Position numbers and translations under genes: made by a program | The notes under the pieces: model-generated | What the model saw: the letters and a program-made list of their open reading frames with translations, nothing else | The model's database searches: none | Told to the model about the DNA's origin: nothing | Shown here: positions 17,346 to 25,934 of the stretch, piece after piece | Layout of the letters: each line of letters opens with the position of its first letter | Position numbering within the stretch: the stretch's first letter is position 1 | Assembly: GCA_964492335.1 (NCBI GenBank) | Contig: CAZBJX010000002.1 | Span: 62,001 to 126,000 of the forward strand | DNA from: JAFGCL01 sp964492335 | GTDB taxonomy: Bacteria > Chloroflexota > Dehalococcoidia > UBA2247 > RBG-13-53-26 | DNA length: 64,000 bases | Reading direction: 5' to 3'

Positions 17346-18671
17346 ATGGACCTCTTCGAGCACCGGCGTCAGGCCCTGCTGCGGCAGGAAGCGCCGCTGG
17401 CGGCCCGGATGCGGCCGCGGACGCTGGATGAGTTCGTCGGCCAGGAGCACCTGGTGGGCGACGGCCGGGTGCTGCGGAAGAGCATCGAGGCCGACCAGCT
17501 TTCCTCCATGGTCCTGTGGGGGCCGCCGGGCAGCGGCAAGACCACCCTGGCCAACGTCATCGCGGCCGCCACCAGCTCGCACTTCAGCCCGGTTTCGGCC
17601 GTCAGCTCGGGCGTGGCCGACCTGCGGCGCGTGGTCGAAGAGGCGAAGAAGAGGCGCGGGATGCAGGGGCAGAGGACCGTGCTGTTCATCGACGAGATCC
17701 ACCGTTTCAACAAGGCCCAGCAGGATGCCATACTGCCATACGTGGAGGACGGCACCATCACCCTGATCGGCGCCACCACCGAGAACCCGTCCTTCGAAGT
17801 CATCGCCCCGCTGCTCTCCCGGTGCCGGGTGTTCACCCTCAACGCCTTGACGGCCCGGCAGGTGGGCGTGCTGGTGCGCCGGGCGCTGGAGGACCCCGGG
17901 CGGGGCCTGGCCGGGCTGAAGGTGGAGCTGGATGAGGGCGCCTCCGATCACCTGCTGGACCTGGCCAACGGCGACGCCCGGATCGCGCTGAACGCCCTGG
18001 AGCTGGCGGCCCTGACCACCAGGCCCGATGCGGACGGCAGGAGGCGGATCACCCTGGCCATCATGGAGGACGCGCTGCAGCGCCGGGCCCTGCGGTACGA
18101 CCGGGCCGGCGAGGAGCACTTCAACCAGATATCGGCCCTGCACAAGTCGCTGCGCGGCTCTGACCCCGACGCGGCCCTGTACTGGCTGGGCCGGATGGTG
18201 GAGGCCGGGGAAGACCCCCTGTATATCGCCCGCCGGCTGGTCCGCTTCGCCTCCGAGGACGTGGGGCTGGCCGACCCGCGGGCCCTCCTGGTGGCGGTGG
18301 CGGCGCAGCAGGCGGTGCATTTCGTGGGCCTGCCGGAGGGGAACCTGGCCCTGGCTGAGGCGGCGGTCTATCTGGCCGCCGCGCCCAAGAGCAACTCGCT
18401 CTACCGGGCCTGGTCGGAGGTGCAGGAGGACATCAGGCGCACCGGCTGCCAGCCGGTGCCGCTGCACCTGCGCAACCCGGAGACGTCGCTCATGAGTGAC
18501 ATCGGGTACGGCCGGGGGTACCGGTACGCCCACGACTACGAGGGGCACTTCGTGGAGCAGCAGCACCTGCCGGACGCGCTGGCGGACCGGACCTACTACC
18601 ACCCGGGTGACCTCGGCTATGAGGAGGACATCAAGGCCCGGCTCAGGGAGTGGTGGAAGGGCCGGAAATAG
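17346..18671 (+). CDS. rarA: RarA/MgsA replication-associated recombination ATPase
   Basis: 441 residues, the normal length for RarA (MgsA; WRNIP1 in eukaryotes), a clamp-loader-like AAA+ ATPase acting at stalled replication forks. Seen: RMRPRTLDEFVGQEHL (21-36), Walker A GPPGSGKT (59-66), Walker B VLFIDEIHRFNKAQQD (112-127), sensor-1 GATTENPSFEV, the arginine-finger region LLSRCRVF, and the C-terminal domain with KSLRGSDPDAALYWL and GYRYAHDYEG. The start lies 20 bp after the transglutaminase-like gene, so they are probably co-transcribed. Confidence 0.95.
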   Translation: MDLFEHRRQALLRQEAPLAARMRPRTLDEFVGQEHLVGDGRVLRKSIEADQLSSMVLWGPPGSGKTTLANVIAAATSSHFSPVSAVSSGVADLRRVVEEAKKRRGMQGQRTVLFIDEIHRFNKAQQDAILPYVEDGTITLIGATTENPSFEVIAPLLSRCRVFTLNALTARQVGVLVRRALEDPGRGLAGLKVELDEGASDHLLDLANGDARIALNALELAALTTRPDADGRRRITLAIMEDALQRRALRYDRAGEEHFNQISALHKSLRGSDPDAALYWLGRMVEAGEDPLYIARRLVRFASEDVGLADPRALLVAVAAQQAVHFVGLPEGNLALAEAAVYLAAAPKSNSLYRAWSEVQEDIRRTGCQPVPLHLRNPETSLMSDIGYGRGYRYAHDYEGHFVEQQHLPDALADRTYYHPGDLGYEEDIKARLREWWKGRK

Positions 18672-18712
18672 CGGTGGACATACTGCATTAGAAGGGAGGG
18701 CGCAGCCGGGAC

Positions 18713-19372
18713 ATGGCAGAGAGCGGCAAGACGGTGCAGAGCCAGGTGAGGTTCCCGGCCTCCGGCGTGGTGCTGGAGGGCGTGCTGGAGATGCCGGGCT
18801 CCGGCGGCCCGGTCCCGGCGGTGGCGGTCTGCCACCCGCACCCGCTGTACGGCGGGGACATGCACAACAACGTGGTGGAGGCCATATGCCAGGCCCTGGC
18901 GCGGGAGTCCATCGCCACCCTGCGGTTCAACTTCCGGGGAGTGGGCCGCAGCGAGGGCAGCCACCAGGATGGCATCGGGGAGCAGGATGACGTCAGGGGC
19001 GCCCTGGACTTCCTGCAATCGAGGGAGGGCGTCGACCGGGACCGCCTGGGGCTGGCCGGGTACTCCTTCGGGACCATGGTGGCGGCGCCGGTGGCGCTGG
19101 AGGAGGAGAGGGTCCGGGCCATGGCCCTGGTCTCGCCTTTCCTGGACGACGCGGTCTGGGAGCGGATGAAGGCCGCCAGGGCCCCCCGGCTGTTCGTCTG
19201 CGGCAGCGAGGACAGCTTCATCTCCCACCACAAGGTGAGGCGCCTGGCCGGCGAGGCCGCCATCCCCGCCGGATGCGAGGTCATCTTCGGGGCCGACCAC
19301 TTCTGGTGGGGCTTCGAGGGCAGGATGGCCCCCCTGGTGTCGGCCTTCTTCCACGAAGCGCTCTTCGCCTGA
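18713..19372 (+). CDS. alpha/beta hydrolase (dienelactone-hydrolase-like)
   Basis: 219 residues with an alpha/beta-hydrolase fold. The oxyanion region is VCHPHPLYGGDMHNNVV (about 39-55), with FNFRGVGRSEG (about 72-82), nucleophile elbow GYSFGT (about 113-118, Ser nucleophile), Asp in VCGSEDSF and His in GADHFWWG near the C-terminus. This HPHP-containing subgroup is widespread and lacks a signal peptide; the ester or thioester substrate is unknown. The ribosome-binding site is GAAGGGAGGG about 12-20 bp upstream of ATG 18713. Confidence 0.85.
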   Translation: MAESGKTVQSQVRFPASGVVLEGVLEMPGSGGPVPAVAVCHPHPLYGGDMHNNVVEAICQALARESIATLRFNFRGVGRSEGSHQDGIGEQDDVRGALDFLQSREGVDRDRLGLAGYSFGTMVAAPVALEEERVRAMALVSPFLDDAVWERMKAARAPRLFVCGSEDSFISHHKVRRLAGEAAIPAGCEVIFGADHFWWGFEGRMAPLVSAFFHEALFA

Positions 19373-19466
19373 GGCCCCGCAGGGCGGGCAGCCAATGACA
19401 GAGGGGGCCAGGCTGGGCCCCGCGGCCAGGGCCGTGGGCCGGCGGCAATACGGAGAGAGGAGACTG

Positions 19467-21389
19467 ATGGCGCAGAGACTGCAGAAGCTGTTCACCCCGA
19501 TCAGGGTGGGGGGGCTGGAGCTCAAGAACCGCATCATCATGCCCCCCATGATCGAGCGATTGGCCACCGACGGCGTTCCCAATGACGCCGTGAAGGACTT
19601 CTACGCGGCCCGGGCCAGGGGCGGCGTGGCGCTGATAGTGCTGACCCCGGGCATCGTTGACATGAGCATGGCTTCGCCCATCCAGCTGGGCATATACGAC
19701 GACAGCTTCATCCCGGGGTTCGCGGAGTTCACCGGGCTGGTCCATTCCTGCGGGGCCCGCATGGGGATCCAGCTGATGCACCTGGGGCGGCAGGGCGGGG
19801 AGATACCCAACTACCGCCCGGTGGCCCCGTCCCCGGTGCCGCTCACGCCCCGGGACGAGGTCCCCCACGAGCTGACCACGGGGGAGGTGGACGGCCTGGT
19901 GGAGAAGTTCGCGGAGGCGGCCCGCCGGGCCAGGGCCGCCGGCTTCGACATGGTGGAGCTTCACGGGTGCCACGGCTACCTGCTGAGCAGCTTCCTTTCG
20001 CCGCTGACCAACCAGCGCCGCGACAGATACGGCGGCAGCGTGGCCAACCGGGCCCGCTTCGTGGTGGAGATAGTGAGGCACATCAAGGAGCGGGCCGGGA
20101 GGGACTTGCCGGTGAGCGTCCGGATGAACGGGTCCGACTACATGCCGGGGGGGACCACCCCGGACATGGCGCGGCAGACGGCCGCCCTGCTGGTGGAGGC
20201 GGGGGCGGACATGATCGGGGTGTCCGGGGGGGCCTACGGGTCCTACCCGGTGATCGTCCCTCCCTACGACCAGCCCCGGGGCAGCAATGTCCCCCTGGCG
20301 GCGGCCATCAAGGAGGTGGTGAAGGTGCCGGTATCGGTGGCCGGGCGCCTGGACGACCCCCTGATCGCCGACGGGGTGCTGGTGGCCGGCAAGGCCGACC
20401 TGATAGCGGTGGCCCGGGGGCTCCTGGCGGACCCGGAGCTGCCCAACAAGGCGGCCGGGGGCGACTTCGCCGGGGTGCGCCGCTGCATCGCCTGCAACGT
20501 CTGCATCGACGGTGACCCGACTCCTGTGTCGCCCGTCACCTGCACCGTCAACCCCGAGGCCGGGCGGGAGCGGGAGATGGCCATTGCCCCGGCCGCGCGG
20601 GGCCGGAAGGTGATGGTGGTGGGTGGCGGGCTGGCGGGCCTGGAAGCGGCCCGGGTGGCCGCCACCCGGGGCCATCAGGTTACCGTCTGGGAGGAGAAGT
20701 CCCGGCCGGGGGGCCAGTGGCTGCTGGCCGCCAGGCCCCCGCACAAGGAGGACCATCTGCTGCTCCTGCGGTACCTCCTGGGGCAGCTGGAGCGCCTGGG
20801 CGTGGAGGTCAGGTGTGGGGAGAAGGTGACGGCGGATACGGTGGCCCGGGCCCGGCCCGACGTGGTGCTGGTGGCCACCGGCGCCCGGCCCCTGGTGCCG
20901 CCGATTCCCGGGGCGGACGGCCCCGGGGTGGTTACTGCATGGGACGTCCTGGGAGGGCTTGAGGTGGGCAGGCGGGTGCTGGTGGTGGGGGGGGGCCTGA
21001 CCGGCCTGGAGACGGCGGAGCTGCTGGCGGGGGCGGGCAGGGAGGTGGTGGTGGTGGAGATGCTGGGGCGCGCGGGGGCCGACATGGGTGGCACCGTCCG
21101 CTGGCACCTGATGAACCGGACCAAGGGCCTGAACATAAGGACCTTCGTGTCCACCCGGATCAAGGAGGTCCGGCCGGGGGGTGTGGTGGAGGTCTCCCGG
21201 GAGGGGGCCGACGAGGTCTGGGAGGCGTTCGATACCATAGTGCTGGCCTGCGGGGTCAGGCCGGAGGACGTGCTGTCGCCGCAACTGGCCGGGAAGGGCC
21301 CGGAGGTCCACGTGATCGGGGATGCGGCCCGGCCGCGGCGGGGGCTGGAGGCCATCCGCAGCGGCGCCGAGATCGGCCGGCGGCTGTAG
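19467..21389 (+). CDS. NADH:flavin oxidoreductase / 2,4-dienoyl-CoA reductase family
   Basis: 640 residues from ATG 19467, chosen for the GGAGAGAGGAGA just upstream; ATG 19395 has none. The architecture is that of FadH and trimethylamine dehydrogenase: an N-terminal FMN barrel of the old-yellow-enzyme type (LFTPIRVGGLELKNRI, then GFDMVELHGCHGYLL, about 1-320), a [4Fe-4S] site (CIACNVC then CTVNP, about 336-358), an FAD-binding motif VMVVGGGLAGLEAARVA (about 383-399) and an NAD(P)-binding motif VLVVGGGLTGLETAELL. Such enzymes reduce enoyl or dienoyl-CoA compounds or related alkenes. The substrate cannot be inferred, though the window is rich in acyl-CoA enzymes. Confidence 0.9.
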   Translation: MAQRLQKLFTPIRVGGLELKNRIIMPPMIERLATDGVPNDAVKDFYAARARGGVALIVLTPGIVDMSMASPIQLGIYDDSFIPGFAEFTGLVHSCGARMGIQLMHLGRQGGEIPNYRPVAPSPVPLTPRDEVPHELTTGEVDGLVEKFAEAARRARAAGFDMVELHGCHGYLLSSFLSPLTNQRRDRYGGSVANRARFVVEIVRHIKERAGRDLPVSVRMNGSDYMPGGTTPDMARQTAALLVEAGADMIGVSGGAYGSYPVIVPPYDQPRGSNVPLAAAIKEVVKVPVSVAGRLDDPLIADGVLVAGKADLIAVARGLLADPELPNKAAGGDFAGVRRCIACNVCIDGDPTPVSPVTCTVNPEAGREREMAIAPAARGRKVMVVGGGLAGLEAARVAATRGHQVTVWEEKSRPGGQWLLAARPPHKEDHLLLLRYLLGQLERLGVEVRCGEKVTADTVARARPDVVLVATGARPLVPPIPGADGPGVVTAWDVLGGLEVGRRVLVVGGGLTGLETAELLAGAGREVVVVEMLGRAGADMGGTVRWHLMNRTKGLNIRTFVSTRIKEVRPGGVVEVSREGADEVWEAFDTIVLACGVRPEDVLSPQLAGKGPEVHVIGDAARPRRGLEAIRSGAEIGRRL

Positions 21390-21441
21390 ACAGAGGCGCC
21401 GCAATTGTGGATAATGTGGGGCGAACCGTGAAGGAAGATGG

Positions 21442-21447
21442 TATAAT
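21442..21447 (+). promoter_or_regulatory. -10 element for gyrB, near-leaderless
   Basis: A perfect TATAAT at 21442-21447 lies 9 nt before ATG 21457, leaving at most about 3 nt of leader. No convincing -35 is seen at 16-18 bp upstream. Confidence 0.58.
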
Positions 21448-21456
21448 CTAAAGCAC

Positions 21457-23391
21457 ATGGCAGACCATCTCTCCGAAGGCGACAACACCCTCAACGGCAA
21501 CTCCAAGTACACGGCTGAAGACATCCAGGTCCTGAAGGGGCTGCAGGCGGTCCGCCGGCGCCCCGGGATGTACATCGGCAGCACCGACCACGTCGGGCTG
21601 CACCACCTCATCTTCGAGATCGTCTACAACAGCATAGATGAAGCCATGGCGGGCTGGTGCACCCGCATCGACGTGACCATCCTGGAGGGGGGCAAGGTCC
21701 GGGTGCAGGACGACGGCCGCGGCATCCCGGTCGACATCCACCCTGAGTCCGGCGTGTCGGCCCTGGAGACGGTGATGACCATTCTGCATGCCGGGGCCAA
21801 GTTCGGCGGAGGGAGCTACCGGGTCTCCAGCGGCCTGCATGGTGTCGGGGCTTCGGTGGTCAACGCCCTGTCCTCCTGGATGAAGGTGGTCAGCGAGCGC
21901 GAGGGCACGCGCTACGTGCAGGAGTACCGGTGCGGGGTGCCGCAGGGCCCGGTGAGGGCGGACGGCGTGGCCGAGGGCAGCGGGACCACCACCGAGTTCA
22001 TACCGGACAAGGAGATATTCGGCGACTGGGACTACGATTTCGACTACGTGGCCCAGAGGTTGCGCGAGCTGGCATACCTCCAGCCGAACGTGGAGGTCGC
22101 CATGCGCGACGAGCGGACGGGCCAGGACTCGGCCTTCTACTTCGAGGGAGGCATCGCCTCGTACGTCCGCTACATGAACCGGAGCCGGGGCACCGTCCAT
22201 CCAGGGGTCATCTACATGGGCCAGAAGGTGGACAGCACCAGTGTCGAAGTGGCCATGCAGTACAACGACGGGTACAACGAGCTGATCGTCTCCTTCGCCA
22301 ACTGCGCCAATACCGGCGACGGCGGCAGCCACCTCACCGGCTTCCGGTCGGCGCTCACCCGGGTGCTCAACGACTGCCTGCACAAGATCAAGCAGGACAA
22401 GGGCAACGAGCTGAGCCTGGTGGGCGAAGATGTCCGGGGCGGGCTCACGGCCGTGATCAGCGTCCGGCTGAACGAGCCCCAGTTCGAGGGCCAGACCAAG
22501 GGCCGGCTGGGCAACCCGGAGACTAGGGGCCACGTGGAGTCGGTGGTGGCCGAGAACCTGACCTTCTATCTGGAGCAGCACCCCAACGAAGCCCGGTCCA
22601 TTATCGAGAAGTGCCTCACCTCTGCCAGGGCCAGAGAGGCGGCCCGCCGGGCCCGGGAGCTGATCCTGAAGAAGGGGCAACTGGAGGGCTTCACCCTGCC
22701 GGGCAAGCTGGCCGAGTGCGCCGAGAAGGACCCGGCGCAGTGCGAGCTCTTCATAGTGGAGGGGGACTCGGCCGGCGGGTCGGCCAAGCAGGGCCGGGAC
22801 CGGCGCTTCCAGGCCATCCTGCCCCTCAAGGGCAAGATCCTCAATGTGGAGAAGGCCACCTATGAGAAGATGCTGTCCCACGAGGAGATCCGGGCCCTCA
22901 TCACCAGCCTGGGCACCGGCATCGGGGACCAGTTCGACCTGAACAAGGTGAGATACCACCGCATCATCATCATGACCGATGCCGACGTGGATGGCGCGCA
23001 CATCCGGACACTGCTGCTCACCTTCTTCTTCCGCCACATGCACGACGTGATCCAGCAGGGGTACCTCTACATCGCCCAGCCCCCGCTGTACCGCGTGCAG
23101 GGGGGGAAGGAGCAGCACTGGGTCTACTCCGACGGGGAGAAGGACGAGGTGGTGCAGGGGCTCAAGGCCAAGAAGGTGGAGGTGCAGCGCTACAAGGGCC
23201 TGGGAGAGATGAACCCGCAGCAGCTGTGGGAAACCACCATGGCCCCGGACTCCAGGACCCTGCTCCAGGTCGAGATCGAGGATGCCGCCCGGGCGGACGA
23301 GGTCTTCCGCATGCTCATGGGGGAAGAGGTGCCCCCGCGCAAGTCCTTCATTCAGGCCCATGCCAAGAGCGTCCGCAACCTGGACGTCTAG
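21457..23391 (+). CDS. gyrB: DNA gyrase subunit B
   Basis: 644 residues, the standard short GyrB length. GyrB is the ATPase and TOPRIM half of the type IIA topoisomerase that introduces negative supercoils. Visible are GLQAVRRRPGMYIGST near residue 28, the GHKL ATPase motifs EIVYNSIDEA and DDGRGIPVD, SSGLHGVGASVVNALS, the K-loop region QTKGRLGNPE, TOPRIM EGDSAGGSAKQGRDR (about 433) and DADVDGAHIRTLLL (about 508), and the tail RYKGLGEMNPQQLWETTM. ParE is the alternative, but the QTKGRLGN and GDSAGGSA context fits GyrB. gyrA is not in the window. Confidence 0.94.
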   Translation: MADHLSEGDNTLNGNSKYTAEDIQVLKGLQAVRRRPGMYIGSTDHVGLHHLIFEIVYNSIDEAMAGWCTRIDVTILEGGKVRVQDDGRGIPVDIHPESGVSALETVMTILHAGAKFGGGSYRVSSGLHGVGASVVNALSSWMKVVSEREGTRYVQEYRCGVPQGPVRADGVAEGSGTTTEFIPDKEIFGDWDYDFDYVAQRLRELAYLQPNVEVAMRDERTGQDSAFYFEGGIASYVRYMNRSRGTVHPGVIYMGQKVDSTSVEVAMQYNDGYNELIVSFANCANTGDGGSHLTGFRSALTRVLNDCLHKIKQDKGNELSLVGEDVRGGLTAVISVRLNEPQFEGQTKGRLGNPETRGHVESVVAENLTFYLEQHPNEARSIIEKCLTSARAREAARRARELILKKGQLEGFTLPGKLAECAEKDPAQCELFIVEGDSAGGSAKQGRDRRFQAILPLKGKILNVEKATYEKMLSHEEIRALITSLGTGIGDQFDLNKVRYHRIIIMTDADVDGAHIRTLLLTFFFRHMHDVIQQGYLYIAQPPLYRVQGGKEQHWVYSDGEKDEVVQGLKAKKVEVQRYKGLGEMNPQQLWETTMAPDSRTLLQVEIEDAARADEVFRMLMGEEVPPRKSFIQAHAKSVRNLDV

Positions 23392-23441
23392 CCCGCCCGG
23401 GGCCGGGGTGTTGCAGCATCTGGACTGCGGGAAGGAGGGCG

Positions 23442-24278
23442 ATGAGAAGCCTGCCGCGCTGGGCCTTGGTGTCTGCCGTGCTCTTCCTGCTCCTCTCCAT
23501 GGCCGGGGCGCTGACCGGCTGTAGCGGGGAAGGCGGGGGTCTTTCCGGCCGGGCCCTGGCCCTGGTCAAGAAGGTGCCCGGGGACACCACCGAGTTCACC
23601 CTGCTGGACCTGAAGGCGCTGCGGGCGGGCGACTGCCTGGAGGGCCTGTACGAAAGCGCGGCGGCCCAGCTGGCCGTCTCGCAGTATGCCGTGATACTCC
23701 CGGCCAGCGTGGACCTGATGGTCCTGGCCGGCGGCCTGACTATCATGGAAGGCCGGTTCGACCTGCCGTCCCTGGAGCAGCAGCTGAAGGACGGGGGGTA
23801 TGAGGAAAGGGACTACCAGGGGACCCCCCTCTGGGTGGGGAGCTCATCGTCGGTGGCCCTGGTCAGCTCCAGTTGCCTGGTGGCCGGGGGGGACTCCGGC
23901 GAGCTGGCGGCCTGCGTCGATGTGGTCAATGGGGGTGGCGGGTCGGTCTACGACAACCCTGATGTGAAGGGGCTGGTGGACCGGCTGCCCGGCGGCTTCG
24001 CGTTGATGGTCTTCGCCGGGGGCGAGGCCTTCGGACAGGTCTACTACGACGTGAGGGCGATAGGCTACTGCCTGGCCGGCGAGGGCCGCGGCCAGGCCCG
24101 GATGGCGGTGGTGTTTGCCTTCGGGGAAGAGCCCTCGGCCCGGGAGTCCCAGGGCAATGTGGCCGAGATGCTCACCTACGGGGATGGCGGGGGCCGCCTG
24201 CAGGACGTCTCGGTGGCCCGGGATGGCCGCTTCGTGAAAGCCACCGCCCGGATGTCATTGGAGGACGCGGTCGACTGA
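23442..24278 (+). CDS. putative lipoprotein of unknown function
   Basis: 278 residues from ATG 23442, which has GGGAAGGAGGGCG directly upstream; the frame is open further back into gyrB but without a start signal. Residues 1-26 form a lipoprotein signal with LTGCSG as lipobox. The mature part contains VPGDTTEFTLLDLKALR and further segments resembling DUF3352-type extracytoplasmic proteins: a substrate-like value is tested twice (VDLMVLAGGL, then FALMVFAGGEA). No catalytic motif is apparent. It follows gyrB after 50 bp and precedes larE by 28 bp. Confidence 0.7.
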   Translation: MRSLPRWALVSAVLFLLLSMAGALTGCSGEGGGLSGRALALVKKVPGDTTEFTLLDLKALRAGDCLEGLYESAAAQLAVSQYAVILPASVDLMVLAGGLTIMEGRFDLPSLEQQLKDGGYEERDYQGTPLWVGSSSSVALVSSSCLVAGGDSGELAACVDVVNGGGGSVYDNPDVKGLVDRLPGGFALMVFAGGEAFGQVYYDVRAIGYCLAGEGRGQARMAVVFAFGEEPSARESQGNVAEMLTYGDGGGRLQDVSVARDGRFVKATARMSLEDAVD

Positions 24279-24306
24279 CCCGGTCCGGCGTGAAGGCGCT
24301 CTGCCC

Positions 24307-25116
24307 GTGGCTGTTGAGGACAAGCTTCTGCGGCTGAAGGAGACGCTCCTGGCCCTGGAGAGCGTGGTGGTGGCGTTCTCCGGGGGGGTGGACAGCACGT
24401 TTCTGCTGGCCATGTGCCGGGACGTGCTGGGCGGGCAGGTGCTGGCCGTGACGGCCGATTCCCCTCTCTGGCCGGCCCGGGAGGTGGAAGGGGCTGCCCG
24501 GGAGGCCGGCCGCCTGGGGGTGAGGCACCTGGTGCTCCCCACCAGGCAGATGCAGGACCCGGGCTTCGTCTCCAATCCCCCTGACCGGTGCTACCTCTGC
24601 AAGAGGGCGCTGCTGGGAGACCTGGGGGGCATTGCCCGGCATAACCGTATCCTCCACGTGGTGGAGGGCTCCAACCTGGACGACCAGGGGGACTATCGCC
24701 CCGGCGGGCGGGCCGCGGAAGAGCTGGGCGTCCGGCGCCCCCTGCTGGAGGTGGGGTTGACCAGGGCCGAAATCCGGGGCCTTTCCCGGGACATGGGGCT
24801 GGCCTCCTGGAACAAGCCCTCCCAGCCCTGCCTGGCCACCCGCATCCCCTTTGGCAGTCCCATCACGCTGCCGGCCCTGGCCGCCATTGACGCCGCGGAG
24901 ACCTTCATCGGGGGCCTGGGACTGGAGCAGGTGCGGGTGCGTCACCACGGCCGCACGGCCGTGATAGAGGTGGGGCCGCCTGACATGGGAAGGCTGGCGG
25001 CCGGGGCCGGCCGGGAGGGGGCCATCAGCCGCCTGAAGCAACTGGGCTACCACCGCGTGCTCCTGGACCTGGAGGGGTACCGGCCCGGGAGCCTGAACGA
25101 AGGGGTGGCCCCGTGA
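24307..25116 (+). CDS. larE: LarE, ATP-dependent sacrificial sulfur transferase
   Basis: 269 residues from GTG 24307. LarE adenylates the carboxylates of the pyridinium bis-carboxylate made by LarB and donates sulfur, in making the nickel-pincer nucleotide (NPN) cofactor. The PP-loop SGGVDS is at 25-30, CYLCK near 95-99, and Cys175 in PCLATRIPFG corresponds to the sacrificial Cys176 of Lactiplantibacillus LarE, so this is the cysteine-sacrificing type by position. The TGA stop overlaps the GTG of larB (GTGA), and larB overlaps larC in the same way, so the three are translationally coupled. Confidence 0.93.
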   Translation: MAVEDKLLRLKETLLALESVVVAFSGGVDSTFLLAMCRDVLGGQVLAVTADSPLWPAREVEGAAREAGRLGVRHLVLPTRQMQDPGFVSNPPDRCYLCKRALLGDLGGIARHNRILHVVEGSNLDDQGDYRPGGRAAEELGVRRPLLEVGLTRAEIRGLSRDMGLASWNKPSQPCLATRIPFGSPITLPALAAIDAAETFIGGLGLEQVRVRHHGRTAVIEVGPPDMGRLAAGAGREGAISRLKQLGYHRVLLDLEGYRPGSLNEGVAP

Positions 25117-25192
25117 GCCCCGAGGAGGTGCGGCAGGGTGCGGCCCCGGGCCACGGGCACGGAGGTGGCCCCGTGAGCCCCGAGGAGGTGCG
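25104..25192 (+). repeat. 29-bp direct repeat at the larE/larB junction
   Basis: The same 29-bp sequence occurs at 25104-25132 and 25164-25192 (60-bp period). It contains GGTGGCCCC, GTGAGC and GAGGAGGTGCG. Each copy holds a GTG followed by Ser-Pro-Glu-Glu-Val codons, so a second in-frame start lies at 25173. Confidence 0.9.
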
Positions 25193-25934
25193 CCGCCTGC
25201 TGGAGATGGTCAGGTCGGGCCAGGTGGGCGTCCCCGAGGCGCTGGACCGGCTGAAGCTGCTGCCCTACGAGGACATCGGCTTCGCCAGGCTGGACCACCA
25301 CCGCCTCCTGCGGAGGGGATTTGCCGAGGTGGTCCTCTGCCGGGGGAAGACCCCGGAGCAGGTGGCCGGCATCGTCAGGCGGATGGCCGCTGCCCCGGGG
25401 CCCACGCTGGCCACCAAGGCCAGCCCCGAGGTGTACCTGGCGGTGAGGGAGGTGGCCCCGGGCGCCCGCTATCATGAGCCGGCGGGCCTGATCGTCATCG
25501 GGGAGCCGGACCCGGTGGCCGCCGAAGGGTACGTGCTGGTGGTCACTGCCGGCACGGGCGACATCCCGGTGGCGGAAGAGGCGGCGGTGACGGCCCGGAC
25601 CCTGGGCGTGCGGGTGGAGAAGGCCTACGACGTCGGAGTGGCGGGCCTGCACCGTCTGCTGGACTGCCGGGACCAGTTGCTGGGCGCCGGCGTGGTGGTG
25701 GCCGTGGCCGGCATGGAGGGGGCCCTGGCCAGCGTTGTCTCCGGTCTGGTGGACGTCCCCGTCATCGCGGTCCCCACCAGCGTGGGGTACGGCGCCAGCT
25801 TCCAGGGGCTGGCAGCCCTTCTGGGCATGCTCAACTCGTGCTCCCCGGGGGTGGCGGTGGTGAACATCGACAACGGGTTCGGTGCGGGGTACCTGGCCCG
25901 CCTGATGCTCCGGAGGGCCGGGGAGAAGCCGTGA
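25113..25934 (+). CDS. larB: LarB, nickel-pincer cofactor biosynthesis (PurE-like carboxylase)
   Basis: 273 residues from GTG 25113 (253 from GTG 25173). LarB carboxylates nicotinic acid adenine dinucleotide and releases AMP to give the pyridinium bis-carboxylate mononucleotide. The N-terminal LKLLPYEDIGFARLDHHR block (about 50-67) is characteristic. The C-terminal half is PurE-like, with VVTAGTGDIPVAEEAA, YDVGVAGLHRLL, VVAVAGMEGALASVVSGL and PTSVGYGASFQGL. The first 20 residues repeat themselves because of the 60-bp duplication, and the second GTG gives the more usual N-terminus. Overlaps with larE and larC indicate one operon. Confidence 0.93.
   Translation: MSPEEVRQGAAPGHGHGGGPVSPEEVRRLLEMVRSGQVGVPEALDRLKLLPYEDIGFARLDHHRLLRRGFAEVVLCRGKTPEQVAGIVRRMAAAPGPTLATKASPEVYLAVREVAPGARYHEPAGLIVIGEPDPVAAEGYVLVVTAGTGDIPVAEEAAVTARTLGVRVEKAYDVGVAGLHRLLDCRDQLLGAGVVVAVAGMEGALASVVSGLVDVPVIAVPTSVGYGASFQGLAALLGMLNSCSPGVAVVNIDNGFGAGYLARLMLRRAGEKP

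Noticed and set aside
19281..21611. A 776-residue minus-strand open frame opposite the flavin oxidoreductase
   Set aside because: Same antisense artefact; no motif, and it crosses the gyrB start.
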